This document shows, one piece after another, positions 16,896 to 25,084 of a stretch of 64,000 nucleotides of DNA. The notes beneath the pieces were generated by a model. It saw nothing but the letters and a program-made list of their open reading frames with translations. It had not been told where the DNA came from and did not search any database. The position numbers were made by a program, and so were the translations under genes. The stretch's first letter is position 1. Each line of letters opens with the position of its first letter. Source of the stretch: Streptomyces sp. NBC_00250 (GTDB lineage Bacteria > Actinomycetota > Actinomycetes > Streptomycetales > Streptomycetaceae); contig NZ_CP108088.1 of the NCBI RefSeq assembly GCF_036192275.1, positions 3,969,501 to 4,033,500 on the forward strand. Reading direction: 5' to 3'.

Positions 16896-17479
16896 ACCAG
16901 CCGCCCGCCGATGACGGTGGCGACGCAGGTGGACGCGCCCAGGCGGGCCAGCGAGGCGCGGTCCGGGACGTCGAAGACGGCGAAGCGGGCCGGGCCTCCC
17001 GGGACCAGGCCGGGAAGCAGGACCAGCGGCGCCGGTGAGAAGGACGGCGGGCCGGGGAGCGTGTCGGGGCGCCGGCCGATGACGAGCCCGGCCCGGCGCA
17101 CGGCGTCCACGGCGCCCTGGCCGCGCAGTTCCCCGGCGACGCCGACGGTCCCGTGCGCCAGCATCCGCTGCACGCCGCGGCGCGCGGAGGCGCCCCGGCG
17201 GGAGGGATCCATCCGGAAGATCCGCTGCGCCCGCTCGCCGGGGATCGGCTCGGTGCCGAACCCCGCGGCCTCCCGGGGGTCCGGGTGGTACATGCCTTCG
17301 AGCAGCTCGGGGCCGTACGGGTTGAGGAGTCCGGGCGTGAGGATGCCGGGCCACTGCCGCACCCGCGCCTGGGGGCGCAGGGCGGCCAGGTCCTCGTACG
17401 GCCCGACGGCGGCGACGAGCGCGCCGTCGACCAGAACGGCGGTCTCGGGCGACGCCTCGGCGTAGTGGATCGTCAGCAC
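16880..17479 (-). CDS. Imidazolonepropionase-like domain protein next to mqnC
   Basis: A 199-residue protein resembling the outer beta-sandwich and start of an amidohydrolase-fold enzyme (LVDGALVAAVGPYEDLAALRP...PGILTPGLLNPYGPELLEG). It is less than half the length of true imidazolonepropionases and lacks the metal-binding HxH. The tail DRASLARLGASTCVATVIGGRLVYRAR is typical of the C-terminal sandwich of amidohydrolases. It is immediately downstream of mqnC (16 bp), suggesting a role linked to the futalosine pathway. Catalysis is doubtful without metal ligands. Confidence 0.7.
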   Translation of the reverse strand: MLTIHYAEASPETAVLVDGALVAAVGPYEDLAALRPQARVRQWPGILTPGLLNPYGPELLEGMYHPDPREAAGFGTEPIPGERAQRIFRMDPSRRGASARRGVQRMLAHGTVGVAGELRGQGAVDAVRRAGLVIGRRPDTLPGPPSFSPAPLVLLPGLVPGGPARFAVFDVPDRASLARLGASTCVATVIGGRLVYRAR

Positions 17480-17495
17480 GGTCGCGTCCGCTCCG

Positions 17496-18695
17496 TCAGT
17501 TGGCGTCGAGGAGCTTGAGTTCGGGGTGCGCCGTGCCGCCCTCGATCGCCGTGGACGAGATGTGCGAGGCGACGCGCTCGTCGACCGGGTCGTTCGCCGG
17601 GTCGGTGTGGACGACGAGGTGCTCGTAGGTGGTGCTGCGCTGCGCCGGGACGCGGTCCGCGGTGCGGATCATGTCGATCATCTCGCGCAGGTTGGAGCGG
17701 TGCTTGGCGCCGGCGGAGGAGACGACGTTCTCCTCCAGCATGATCGAGCCGAGGTCGTCCGCGCCGTAGTGCAGGGTGAGCTGGCCGATCTCCTTGCCCG
17801 TGGTGAGCCACGAGCCCTGGATGTGGGCGACGTTGTCGAGGAACAGCCGACCGATGGCGATCATCCGCAGGTACTCCAGGAGCGTGGCCTGCGTGCGGCC
17901 CTTGAGGTGGTTGTTCTCGGGCTGGTACGTGTACGGGATGAAGGCCCGGAAGCCGCCCGTCCGGTCCTGCACGTCACGGATCATGCGCAGGTGCTCGATC
18001 CGCTCGGCGTTGGTCTCGCCGGTGCCCATCAGCATGGTGGAGGTGGACTCGACGCCGAGGCCGTGGGCGATCTCCATGATCTCCAGCCAGCGCTCGCCGC
18101 TCTCCTTGAGCGGGGCGATGGCCTTGCGCGGCCGCTCCGGGAGCAGTTCGGCGCCGGCGCCCGCGAAGGAGTCGAGGCCGGCCGCGTGGATGCGGGTGAT
18201 GGCCTCCTCGACGGAGACGCCGCTGATCCGGGCCATGTGCTCGACCTCGGACGCGCCGAGGGAGTGGATGACCAGCTGCGGGAAGTCCTTCTTGATGGCG
18301 GCGAAGTGCTTCTCGTAGTACTCGACGCCGTAGTCCGGGTGGTGGCCGCCCTGGAACATGATCTGGGTGCCGCCGAGCTCTACGGTCTCCGCGCAGCGGC
18401 GCAGGATGTCGTCGAGGTCGCGGCTCCAGCCCTTCTTCGTGTCCTTGGGGGCGGCGTAGAAGGCACAGAACTTGCACGCCGTCACGCAGACGTTCGTGTA
18501 GTTGATGTTCCGCTCGATGATGTACGTCGCGATGTGCTCGGTCCCCGCGTACCGGCGGCGGCGCACGGCGTCGGCGGCGGAGCCGAGGGCGTGCAGGGGC
18601 GCCGAGCGGTAGAGGTCGAGCGCCTCCTCGGGGGTGATCCGGCCACCCGCGGCAGCGCGGTCGAGAACAGACTGGAGTTCGGCCTTCTCGGTCAC
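17496..18695 (-). CDS. mqnC: Cyclic dehypoxanthinyl futalosine synthase
   Basis: Radical SAM enzyme that cyclises dehypoxanthine futalosine in the futalosine route to menaquinone. It has 399 residues from a GTG at 18695, with GAAAGGGA as ribosome-binding site. The [4Fe-4S] ligands are C70, C74 and C77 in CVTACKFC. Other family segments are GGTQIMFQGGHHPDYG, STMLMGTGETNAERIEHL and FIPYTYQPENNHLKG. Its partners menG, mqnA and the menJ-like gene are nearby. An in-frame ATG further upstream (18812) would add an unconserved tail. Confidence 0.97.
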   Translation of the reverse strand: MTEKAELQSVLDRAAAGGRITPEEALDLYRSAPLHALGSAADAVRRRRYAGTEHIATYIIERNINYTNVCVTACKFCAFYAAPKDTKKGWSRDLDDILRRCAETVELGGTQIMFQGGHHPDYGVEYYEKHFAAIKKDFPQLVIHSLGASEVEHMARISGVSVEEAITRIHAAGLDSFAGAGAELLPERPRKAIAPLKESGERWLEIMEIAHGLGVESTSTMLMGTGETNAERIEHLRMIRDVQDRTGGFRAFIPYTYQPENNHLKGRTQATLLEYLRMIAIGRLFLDNVAHIQGSWLTTGKEIGQLTLHYGADDLGSIMLEENVVSSAGAKHRSNLREMIDMIRTADRVPAQRSTTYEHLVVHTDPANDPVDERVASHISSTAIEGGTAHPELKLLDAN

Positions 18696-18869
18696 CGGGT
18701 GTGTCCCTTTCGGAGGGGTTCTGACTGTCCGAACCAGCCTACGCCAGCGCTCCTCAGCGCCTCCGTCGGGTGGCGTGCGGGGGTGCGGCGTTAATAGGGA
18801 CGGTCCGGACACGGATAAAGGGGTGAATTACCGAACGGGGACGCGACGGCGAATTCCGGGAAGCCGACG

Positions 18870-18950
18870 GAAGGCCTCCGGGAGACCGACCGGAAGACCG
18901 ACCGGAAGACCGGCGGGAAGGCCGACCGGAAGACCGACCGGAAGCCGAAT
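18870..18950. repeat. Short direct repeats between mqnC and mqnA
   Basis: The spacer between mqnA and mqnC contains a run of imperfect repeats of GACCGGAAGACC-type units (period about 12 and 8 bases). No conserved gene is seen in the 281-bp spacer. Confidence 0.7.
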
Positions 18951-18976
18951 GGGGAACCCGGAAGGCGCGCGCCCCG

Positions 18977-19858
<882 letters not shown>

Positions 19859-20016
19859 CTAGACCCGTCTCGTACCGTGGGCATCGCCGGGGCACGCGCG
19901 TCAGCACACGGAGCGAGATCAAACATGCGAGTGACGTGATCTTTCCCTCTACCGTCCCGGGCGACCTGCGTGCTACGCTCAACGCAAGTTGCAGTTTGGT
20001 TTCCCTTGCAGTACAG

Positions 20017-20055
20017 AGCCTGCGGAGCATGTGACCCGCAGGCTTTTGTAGTTTT
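20017..20055 (+). terminator. Terminator-like stem-loop in the cold-shock gene leader
   Basis: AGCCTGCGG (20017-20025) and CCGCAGGCT (20036-20044) form a perfect 9-bp stem with a 10-nt loop. It is followed by TTTGTAGTTTT, unusually T-rich for this genome. It lies 56-94 bp upstream of the csp start codon. It may attenuate transcription of the leader, or end a short upstream transcript. Confidence 0.65.
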
Positions 20056-20110
20056 CAGACTTGTTTGCAGGTTCTGGAGCAGGGCGACCCTTTGGCCCAT
20101 AGGAGGGCTC

Positions 20111-20314
20111 ATGGCTACCGGAACCGTGAAGTGGTTCAACGCTGAAAAGGGCTTCGGCTTCATCGCCCAGGACGGCGGCGGCCCGGATGTCTTCGTCCAC
20201 TACTCCGCGATCAACGCGAACGGCTTCCGTTCGCTCGAGGAGAACCAGCTCGTGACCTTCGACGTCACGCAGGGCCCGAAGGGCCCGCAGGCGGAGAACG
20301 TCTCCCCGGCCTAA
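20111..20314 (+). CDS. Cold-shock domain protein
   Basis: A 67-residue single-OB-fold RNA chaperone. RNP1 is KGFGFIAQ (residues ~14-21) and RNP2 is VFVHYSAI (~28-35). It begins [14 protein letters not shown] and is preceded by the strong site AGGAGGG. The leader contains the terminator-like stem-loop at 20017-20055. A strong terminator follows. It stands alone, diverging from mqnA and converging on the M23 peptidase gene. Confidence 0.97.
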   Translation: MATGTVKWFNAEKGFGFIAQDGGGPDVFVHYSAINANGFRSLEENQLVTFDVTQGPKGPQAENVSPA

Positions 20315-20353
20315 GGTGCCTGGGTCGGCGAAGCACGACTAGAGCAGTACCCA

Positions 20354-20392
20354 AGGAGCCCCGCTCCGTGCCTCGGCACGAGCGGGGCTCCT
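20354..20392 (+). terminator. Strong terminator after the cold-shock gene
   Basis: GGAGCCCCGCTC (20355-20366) pairs with GAGCGGGGCTCC (20380-20391), with an inner CGTGCC/GGCACG stem, then TGCCTTTCC. It probably serves both the cold-shock gene and the converging peptidase gene. Confidence 0.85.
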
Positions 20393-20450
20393 GCCTTTCC
20401 GTCCTGCCTTTCCGTCCTGCCTTCCGTCCTGCCTTCCGCCCTGCCGTTCA
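20392..20450. repeat. Tandem 12-13-bp repeat
   Basis: About four tandem copies of CCTTTCCGTCCTG, with slippage variants lacking a T, lie directly after the terminator and before the peptidase stop codon. Confidence 0.75.
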
Positions 20451-20469
20451 CCTGCCTGTCGGCGGCTTC

Positions 20470-21306
20470 TCAGCAGTTCGGGATGACGGTCCCGTTGTTG
20501 TCGCGGGCCTCGTCGTTGCCCCAGCGCGACAGGTAGTACGCGGATACGTACGCCCCGTGGCCGTTCTTCCCGGCGTACACGGTGTCGAGGTCGGTCTTCA
20601 GCCACCAGTGGTTGTAGTTCCCGGAGCCGTCACGGATCTCCTGGCCCCAGACCTTGCAGTAGACGTAGTTGGTGCCGGCGTTCAACACGCCCTGCGGGGA
20701 GGCGGTGTTCGCCTGGGCGTAGCCGGTGGCGTTGGCGAAGGTGTCGACCCAGTACTTTCCGCCTCCCCCGCCCGAGCAGCCGTTGTCGCTGGTCAGGGAC
20801 TTGGAGCCGTACGAGCCCGGGTAGGGCGCGAGCGAGGCGCCGTTGATCACGATCGGCTGCCCGACGCCGTTGTAGAGCTGCTCGTAGTGGATGTGGGCGC
20901 CGGAGCTGTTGCCCGTACTGCCGGTGGTGCCGATCTGCTGACCCTGGGCGACCGGGGCGCCGTTGGCGACGGAGTAGGCGTTCAGGTGGAAGTAGTACGT
21001 CTTCCAGCCGCCGCCGTGCTCGACCACGATGTAGTTGCCCGCGCCGGACGGCTGGGAGTAGCGGTAGGCGGTGCCGGACGCCGAGGCGAGGACCGGGGTG
21101 CCCGCGGTCGTACCGCCGTCGGAGCGGATGAAGTCGAGGGCCTGGCGGACCTCGGCCGAGTGGTGGCTGTAGGTCCAGGTCTGGCCGCAGGGGAAGGGCG
21201 CCTTGAAGAGCGGCGCGGCCTGGGCGGGGGTGGTGGTGACGAGCGCGGTGAGCAGGCCCGCGACGAGCGCGAGCAGGGTGCCGAGGGGGGTGATCCGGGC
21301 ACGCAT
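20470..21306 (-). CDS. Secreted M23 family metallopeptidase
   Basis: A secreted zinc endopeptidase of the lysostaphin/LytM type acting on peptidoglycan or peptides. The 278-residue protein has a signal peptide (ending TPAQA). The M23 domain shows SHHSAEVRQALDFIRSDGG (first His and Asp ligands), the Y-F-H-L segment, and GAHIHYEQL (HxH). A Gly linker near residue 185 leads to a ~95-residue C-terminal SH3-like region (YWVDTFANATGYAQ...). The ATG at 21306 is preceded by CCGGAGGACGC. It converges on the cold-shock gene. Confidence 0.92.
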   Translation of the reverse strand: MRARITPLGTLLALVAGLLTALVTTTPAQAAPLFKAPFPCGQTWTYSHHSAEVRQALDFIRSDGGTTAGTPVLASASGTAYRYSQPSGAGNYIVVEHGGGWKTYYFHLNAYSVANGAPVAQGQQIGTTGSTGNSSGAHIHYEQLYNGVGQPIVINGASLAPYPGSYGSKSLTSDNGCSGGGGGKYWVDTFANATGYAQANTASPQGVLNAGTNYVYCKVWGQEIRDGSGNYNHWWLKTDLDTVYAGKNGHGAYVSAYYLSRWGNDEARDNNGTVIPNC

Positions 21307-21457
21307 GCGTCCTCCGGTACGTGGGGGTTGGGGCCTGGGGACAGGGGTCGACGCGCGTTGACTAACGGGGAACGGACCACAGCGTGCCGGAAGATCGCGT
21401 CTCGCAGTAGACGGCGAAAACCACACCCCTACCGCGCGGCGTACGTAGTCTGGACAC

Positions 21458-21859
21458 ATGACCGAACGCAAACCGCCCGGAGTCAGCTTCGAGTCGTTCG
21501 TGGACAAGCAGATCCGCGAAGCGTCGGAGCGTGGAGAGTTCAGCCGTCTGTCCGGATTCGGGAAGCCTCTCCCCAACGACTCGGCCCCGTATGACGAGCT
21601 GTGGTGGATCAAGGGCAAGATGCACCGCGAGGGCGCGTCCGTGCTGCCGCCGTCGCTGGCCCTGCGCAAGGCGGCCGAGGACGCGGAGGAGGCGGTGGCC
21701 GCGGCGGTCTCGGAGAGCCAGGTCCGCCGGATCCTCGGGGAGATCAACACCAGGATCTCCGAGGCCCTGTTGCGCCCGCCGGCCGGTCCTCCGCTGAACC
21801 TGAAGCCGTTCGACGTCGAGGCGACGGTCGAGCGGTGGCGGGCGGAGCGGAGCGCGTAA
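21458..21859 (+). CDS. DUF1992 (DnaJ-C28-like conserved domain) protein
   Basis: A 133-residue cytoplasmic protein. It has the domain signature F-x-x-x-V-D-K-Q-I-R-E-A-S-E-R-G-E-F at residues ~11-28, followed by LSGFGKPLP. The family is widespread but of unknown function. It shares its name with the conserved domain of DNAJC28 and lacks a J domain. The gene is 33 bp upstream of a DinB-family gene on the same strand. Confidence 0.88.
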   Translation: MTERKPPGVSFESFVDKQIREASERGEFSRLSGFGKPLPNDSAPYDELWWIKGKMHREGASVLPPSLALRKAAEDAEEAVAAAVSESQVRRILGEINTRISEALLRPPAGPPLNLKPFDVEATVERWRAERSA

Positions 21860-21892
21860 CCCCTGCTCACTCGCCGTCGAGAGGAGCCCCTC

Positions 21893-22408
21893 ATGTCCCC
21901 CATGAACAGCGCCGGTCTGCTCGCCGACTCGTTCGGCCGGGTCCAGGAGGTCGTCCACGAGGCCGTGGAGGGCCTCACCGAGGACGAGCTCGCCGCCCGG
22001 ATCGATCCGGACGCCAACTCGATCGCCTGGCTGGTCTGGCACCTCACCCGGATCCAGGACGATCACCTCGCGGGCGCCTTCGACACGGACCAGCTGTGGG
22101 ACACGGACGGCTGGCGGGACCGTTTCGACCTGCCCTTCGGGAAGCGGGCGACCGGCTACGGTCAGACGAGCGCCCAGGTGGCCAAGGTGCGCGTCCCGGC
22201 GGAGCTGCTGCTCGGCTACTACGACGCGGTGCACGCGCGGACCCTCGACCTGGTGCGGCCGGTGACGAACGCGGACCTGGAGCGCATCGTCGACGCCGCC
22301 TGGGACCCGCCGGTCACCCTGGGCGTCCGGCTGGTGTCGGTGATCGCGGACGACCTCCAGCACGCGGGGCAGGCGGCGTTCGTACGGGGCGCGGTGGAGC
22401 GGCGGTAG
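21893..22408 (+). CDS. DinB-family (mycothiol-dependent transferase-like) protein
   Basis: A 171-residue four-helix protein of the DinB/DUF664 superfamily, many actinobacterial members of which are metal- and mycothiol-dependent transferases. Candidate metal ligands are the His of AWLVWHLTRIQDDH and the His of DDLQHAGQAAF near the C terminus. It probably shares a transcript with the DUF1992 gene. A second family member is encoded at 32178. The substrate is unknown. Confidence 0.82.
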   Translation: MSPMNSAGLLADSFGRVQEVVHEAVEGLTEDELAARIDPDANSIAWLVWHLTRIQDDHLAGAFDTDQLWDTDGWRDRFDLPFGKRATGYGQTSAQVAKVRVPAELLLGYYDAVHARTLDLVRPVTNADLERIVDAAWDPPVTLGVRLVSVIADDLQHAGQAAFVRGAVERR

Positions 22409-22516
22409 CGGCGCCGGGGAGACGGGGGCGCGGGCGGGGACACGGGCGACCGGCAGCAGCCGTTCCGTTCTCGGAGGCAGTCGCCGCGGACAGTCGGCTC
22501 GACGCACCCGCGGACG

Positions 22517-22535
22517 GCCGGATCGACGATCCGGC
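22517..22535. terminator. Hairpin, probable terminator
   Basis: GCCGGATC (22517-22524) and GATCCGGC (22528-22535) with loop GAC. It lies 109 bp after the DinB-like gene and could end its transcript. There is no T tract, as is common in Streptomyces. Confidence 0.5.
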
Positions 22536-22623
22536 GTTCAACCTGCCGGACCGACCGGCCAGTTCGACCCAACGACTCATTTGTTCGAGGCATTTGCACA
22601 ACCCCTGCCGTCGATCATGAGTC

Positions 22624-22655
22624 CAACCGGGCGTGGCGATCGCCACGCCCGGTTG
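22624..22655 (+). promoter_or_regulatory. Palindromic 5' stem-loop ahead of the first FG-GAP gene
   Basis: A 32-bp perfect palindrome whose arms are CAACCGGGCGTGGCGA and its complement. It ends 18 bp before the GTG start and is directly followed by the GGGGGGAA ribosome-binding site. The motif CATGAGTC precedes it (22616-22623). The same arrangement recurs before the third paralogue at 27342-27392. Confidence 0.75.
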
Positions 22656-22673
22656 CCTTGGGGGGAATTCACC

Positions 22674-24935
22674 GTGCAGCATCGTTCGTCCGCGCGCCGT
22701 CTCACAGCCGCAGTGACCGTCGTCCTCGCCGTCACCGCGGGTGCGGCCGTGACGGTCGCCCCGGCGACCGCCGCCCCCGTGGCCGGCCCGGCCGCCGCGC
22801 AGAAGACCGGGGTCACCGCCCCGATCATCGTCGACAACGACATCCAGGTCCTCAGCGCCGGCACCACCGGCTTCCTGAGCCGCCGGACCGTCAACGAGAA
22901 CTCCGAGTACCGCTGGACGAGTTACGCGGACGGCAGCACGAAGATCCTCGACGCCGACACCGCGTTCTTCGGCGGTGGTTCGGACGTCGTCTTCATGCGC
23001 AAGGCGACCGAAGACACCTACTACGTACGCGACATGGCCAACCCCACCTCCTACCTGTACGGCATCAGCGGCAGCGGCTACATCCTCGCCGGGGTCGCCG
23101 GGCGGACGCTGGTCATGACGCGGCGCGAAAGCAGCGGCGAGCTCGACGTCGTGCTGAAGAGGCTGAGCCCGGGGAGCGGTTCGGCGATCACCCTCGACGT
23201 ACCCCTCCCCACCGACGCGCGGATCCTCCGCGCCCAGGCCGCCACCCTGGACACGGCGCTGATCCTGTACGCCCGGGGTACCGGCGACGAGACCGAGCAC
23301 CACCTCGCCGCCGTCGACCTGGCCACCGGCCGGATCGCCGAGACCGTCGCCCTGGGCACCAGCGCGCCCAGGACCGGCGTCTTCCTCACGGACTCCCACT
23401 TCGCCTGGGTCGACAACCCCACCGGCACCGCCGCACGGCTCGTCACCGTCGCGCGCGGCGGTGGCGGCGACCGGTCGTCCTTCCCGCTGGGCACGACGCC
23501 CACGGGAGCCGCTCTCGACGCCGCCCCCGTCGGCGGCTGGGCGATCACCGTGCAGAAGGGCGGTGGTCTCTCCGAGTACCCGTCCGCGCAGTACCCGCTG
23601 GTCGCCCGCTCCCTGACCGCCCCCGGCAGCACCGTCAAGCTCCTGGACCACGTCGACTCGATGACCGCAGCGCCCGACGGCTCGGTCCTCGTGCGCGGCG
23701 GCTCCCTCGCCGACGGCGGCGAGGGCGTCTACAAGATCGCCCCCGGCGAGGGCGGAACGCCGGTCGCCACCCGCGTCGCCACCACCGGCAGGAAGACGGA
23801 ACTCGACCTCGCGTCCTCCTCCGTTCCGCCGGTGGTCGACCTCGACGCGAACGGCGGCAGGGCCGCCCTCACCTGGACCCTGTCCCGGTACAACGCGGAG
23901 GGAACCGTCACCCTGCGCCACGTCGCCACCGGCAGGAAGACTCAGCGGTCCTTCTCCGGCCACAACTACTCGTTCCGCGTCTCGGGCGGCAAGATCACCT
24001 TCGACTGGGACGGCCTGGCCGCCCAGAACGTCGGCGACCTGGCCGCCTTCGCGCCCAACGGTGACTACGTCTGGGAGCTGAGGGCCAAGCCGCTCAACGG
24101 CATCGGCCCGGACCTCGCGCGGACCGGCACCTTCAAGGTCGCCCGCAAGGCGGGTCCGCACGACTACACGGACAACGGCAGCCCCGATCTCCTCGCGCGC
24201 GACGCCTCGGGCCGCCTGTTCCGCGACGACACCGTCAAGACCTGGGCCTCCTCGGAGGTCTACTCGGTCGGGCGCGCGCAGATCGGCACCGGCTGGCAGA
24301 TCTACAACCAGCTGGAGGCCGTCGGCAACCTCGCGGGCGGTACGGCCGGCGACCTGGTCGCGCGCGACAAGGACGGCGTCCTGTGGCAGTACCTGGGCAA
24401 GGGCGACGGCACGTTCGCGCCCCGCACGAAGATCGGCTCCGGCTGGAACGCGTACGACAAGATCACCGGGGGCAGTGACCTCAACGGCGACGGGAAGTCC
24501 GACCTCCTCGCCACCGACACCTCCGGGAGCCTCTGGTACTACCGGGGCACCGGCGACTGGAAGGCCCCCTTCGCCACCCGCGTCCGGCTCGGCGGCGGCT
24601 GGGGGATCTACAACCAGATCACGGCCGTCGGAAACCTCGCCGGATCGGCCGCGGGCGACCTCGTCGCGCGCGACACCTCCGGCGTCCTGTGGCTCTACCA
24701 GGGCGACGGCAGCGGCAAGTTCACCACCCGCGTGAAGATCGGCACGGGCTGGGGCGGCTTCACCCACCTCGTCGCGGCCGGCGACGCCGACCGCGACGGC
24801 CGGGTGGACCTCTACGCCGCCGGGCCCTCCGGCTCCCGCCTCTACACGGGCACCGGCGACGCGACGAGCCCGTTCAAGCCGGGCGTCTTCACGTCCGTGC
24901 ACTCCGACGCCGCCCGGTTCGACTCGGTCTTCTGA
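22674..24935 (+). CDS. Secreted FG-GAP/VCBS-repeat protein, paralogue 1 of 4
   Basis: A 753-residue secreted protein from a GTG with GGGGGGAA upstream. The signal peptide ends near residue 37. Residues ~40-370 form an irregular repeat region that I read as a beta-propeller-like domain (LLDHVDSMTAAPDGSVLVRGG...GEGVYKI). A FlgD-like Ig segment follows (NGDYVWELRAKPLNGIGPD, ~462-480). The FG-GAP/VCBS repeats run from ~490 to the end, with Ca2+-loop motifs DLNGDGKSD and DADRDGRVD. Such proteins act in adhesion or as carriers on the surface; no catalytic motif is seen. First of four tandem paralogues. Confidence 0.88.
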   Translation: MQHRSSARRLTAAVTVVLAVTAGAAVTVAPATAAPVAGPAAAQKTGVTAPIIVDNDIQVLSAGTTGFLSRRTVNENSEYRWTSYADGSTKILDADTAFFGGGSDVVFMRKATEDTYYVRDMANPTSYLYGISGSGYILAGVAGRTLVMTRRESSGELDVVLKRLSPGSGSAITLDVPLPTDARILRAQAATLDTALILYARGTGDETEHHLAAVDLATGRIAETVALGTSAPRTGVFLTDSHFAWVDNPTGTAARLVTVARGGGGDRSSFPLGTTPTGAALDAAPVGGWAITVQKGGGLSEYPSAQYPLVARSLTAPGSTVKLLDHVDSMTAAPDGSVLVRGGSLADGGEGVYKIAPGEGGTPVATRVATTGRKTELDLASSSVPPVVDLDANGGRAALTWTLSRYNAEGTVTLRHVATGRKTQRSFSGHNYSFRVSGGKITFDWDGLAAQNVGDLAAFAPNGDYVWELRAKPLNGIGPDLARTGTFKVARKAGPHDYTDNGSPDLLARDASGRLFRDDTVKTWASSEVYSVGRAQIGTGWQIYNQLEAVGNLAGGTAGDLVARDKDGVLWQYLGKGDGTFAPRTKIGSGWNAYDKITGGSDLNGDGKSDLLATDTSGSLWYYRGTGDWKAPFATRVRLGGGWGIYNQITAVGNLAGSAAGDLVARDTSGVLWLYQGDGSGKFTTRVKIGTGWGGFTHLVAAGDADRDGRVDLYAAGPSGSRLYTGTGDATSPFKPGVFTSVHSDAARFDSVF

Positions 24936-24960
24936 TCGCCCTCGTCAACCGCTCCACCGA

Positions 24961-25076
24961 ATCGCTGCATCGCTGCATCGCTGCATCGCTGCATCAGCGA
25001 ACTCCGGACCACCGGACCACCGGACCGCCGAACCGCCGAACCGCCTCGATCACCGGATCACCGGATCACCGCAAGG
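24961..25076. repeat. Two adjacent 8-bp tandem repeat arrays
   Basis: Four perfect copies of ATCGCTGC (24961-24992) are followed by about eight degenerate copies of CGGACCAC/CGAACCGC/CGGATCAC-type octamers up to the ribosome-binding site of the second FG-GAP gene. The octamer period is shared although the two unit sequences differ. Confidence 0.85.
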
Positions 25077-25084
25077 GAAGACCT

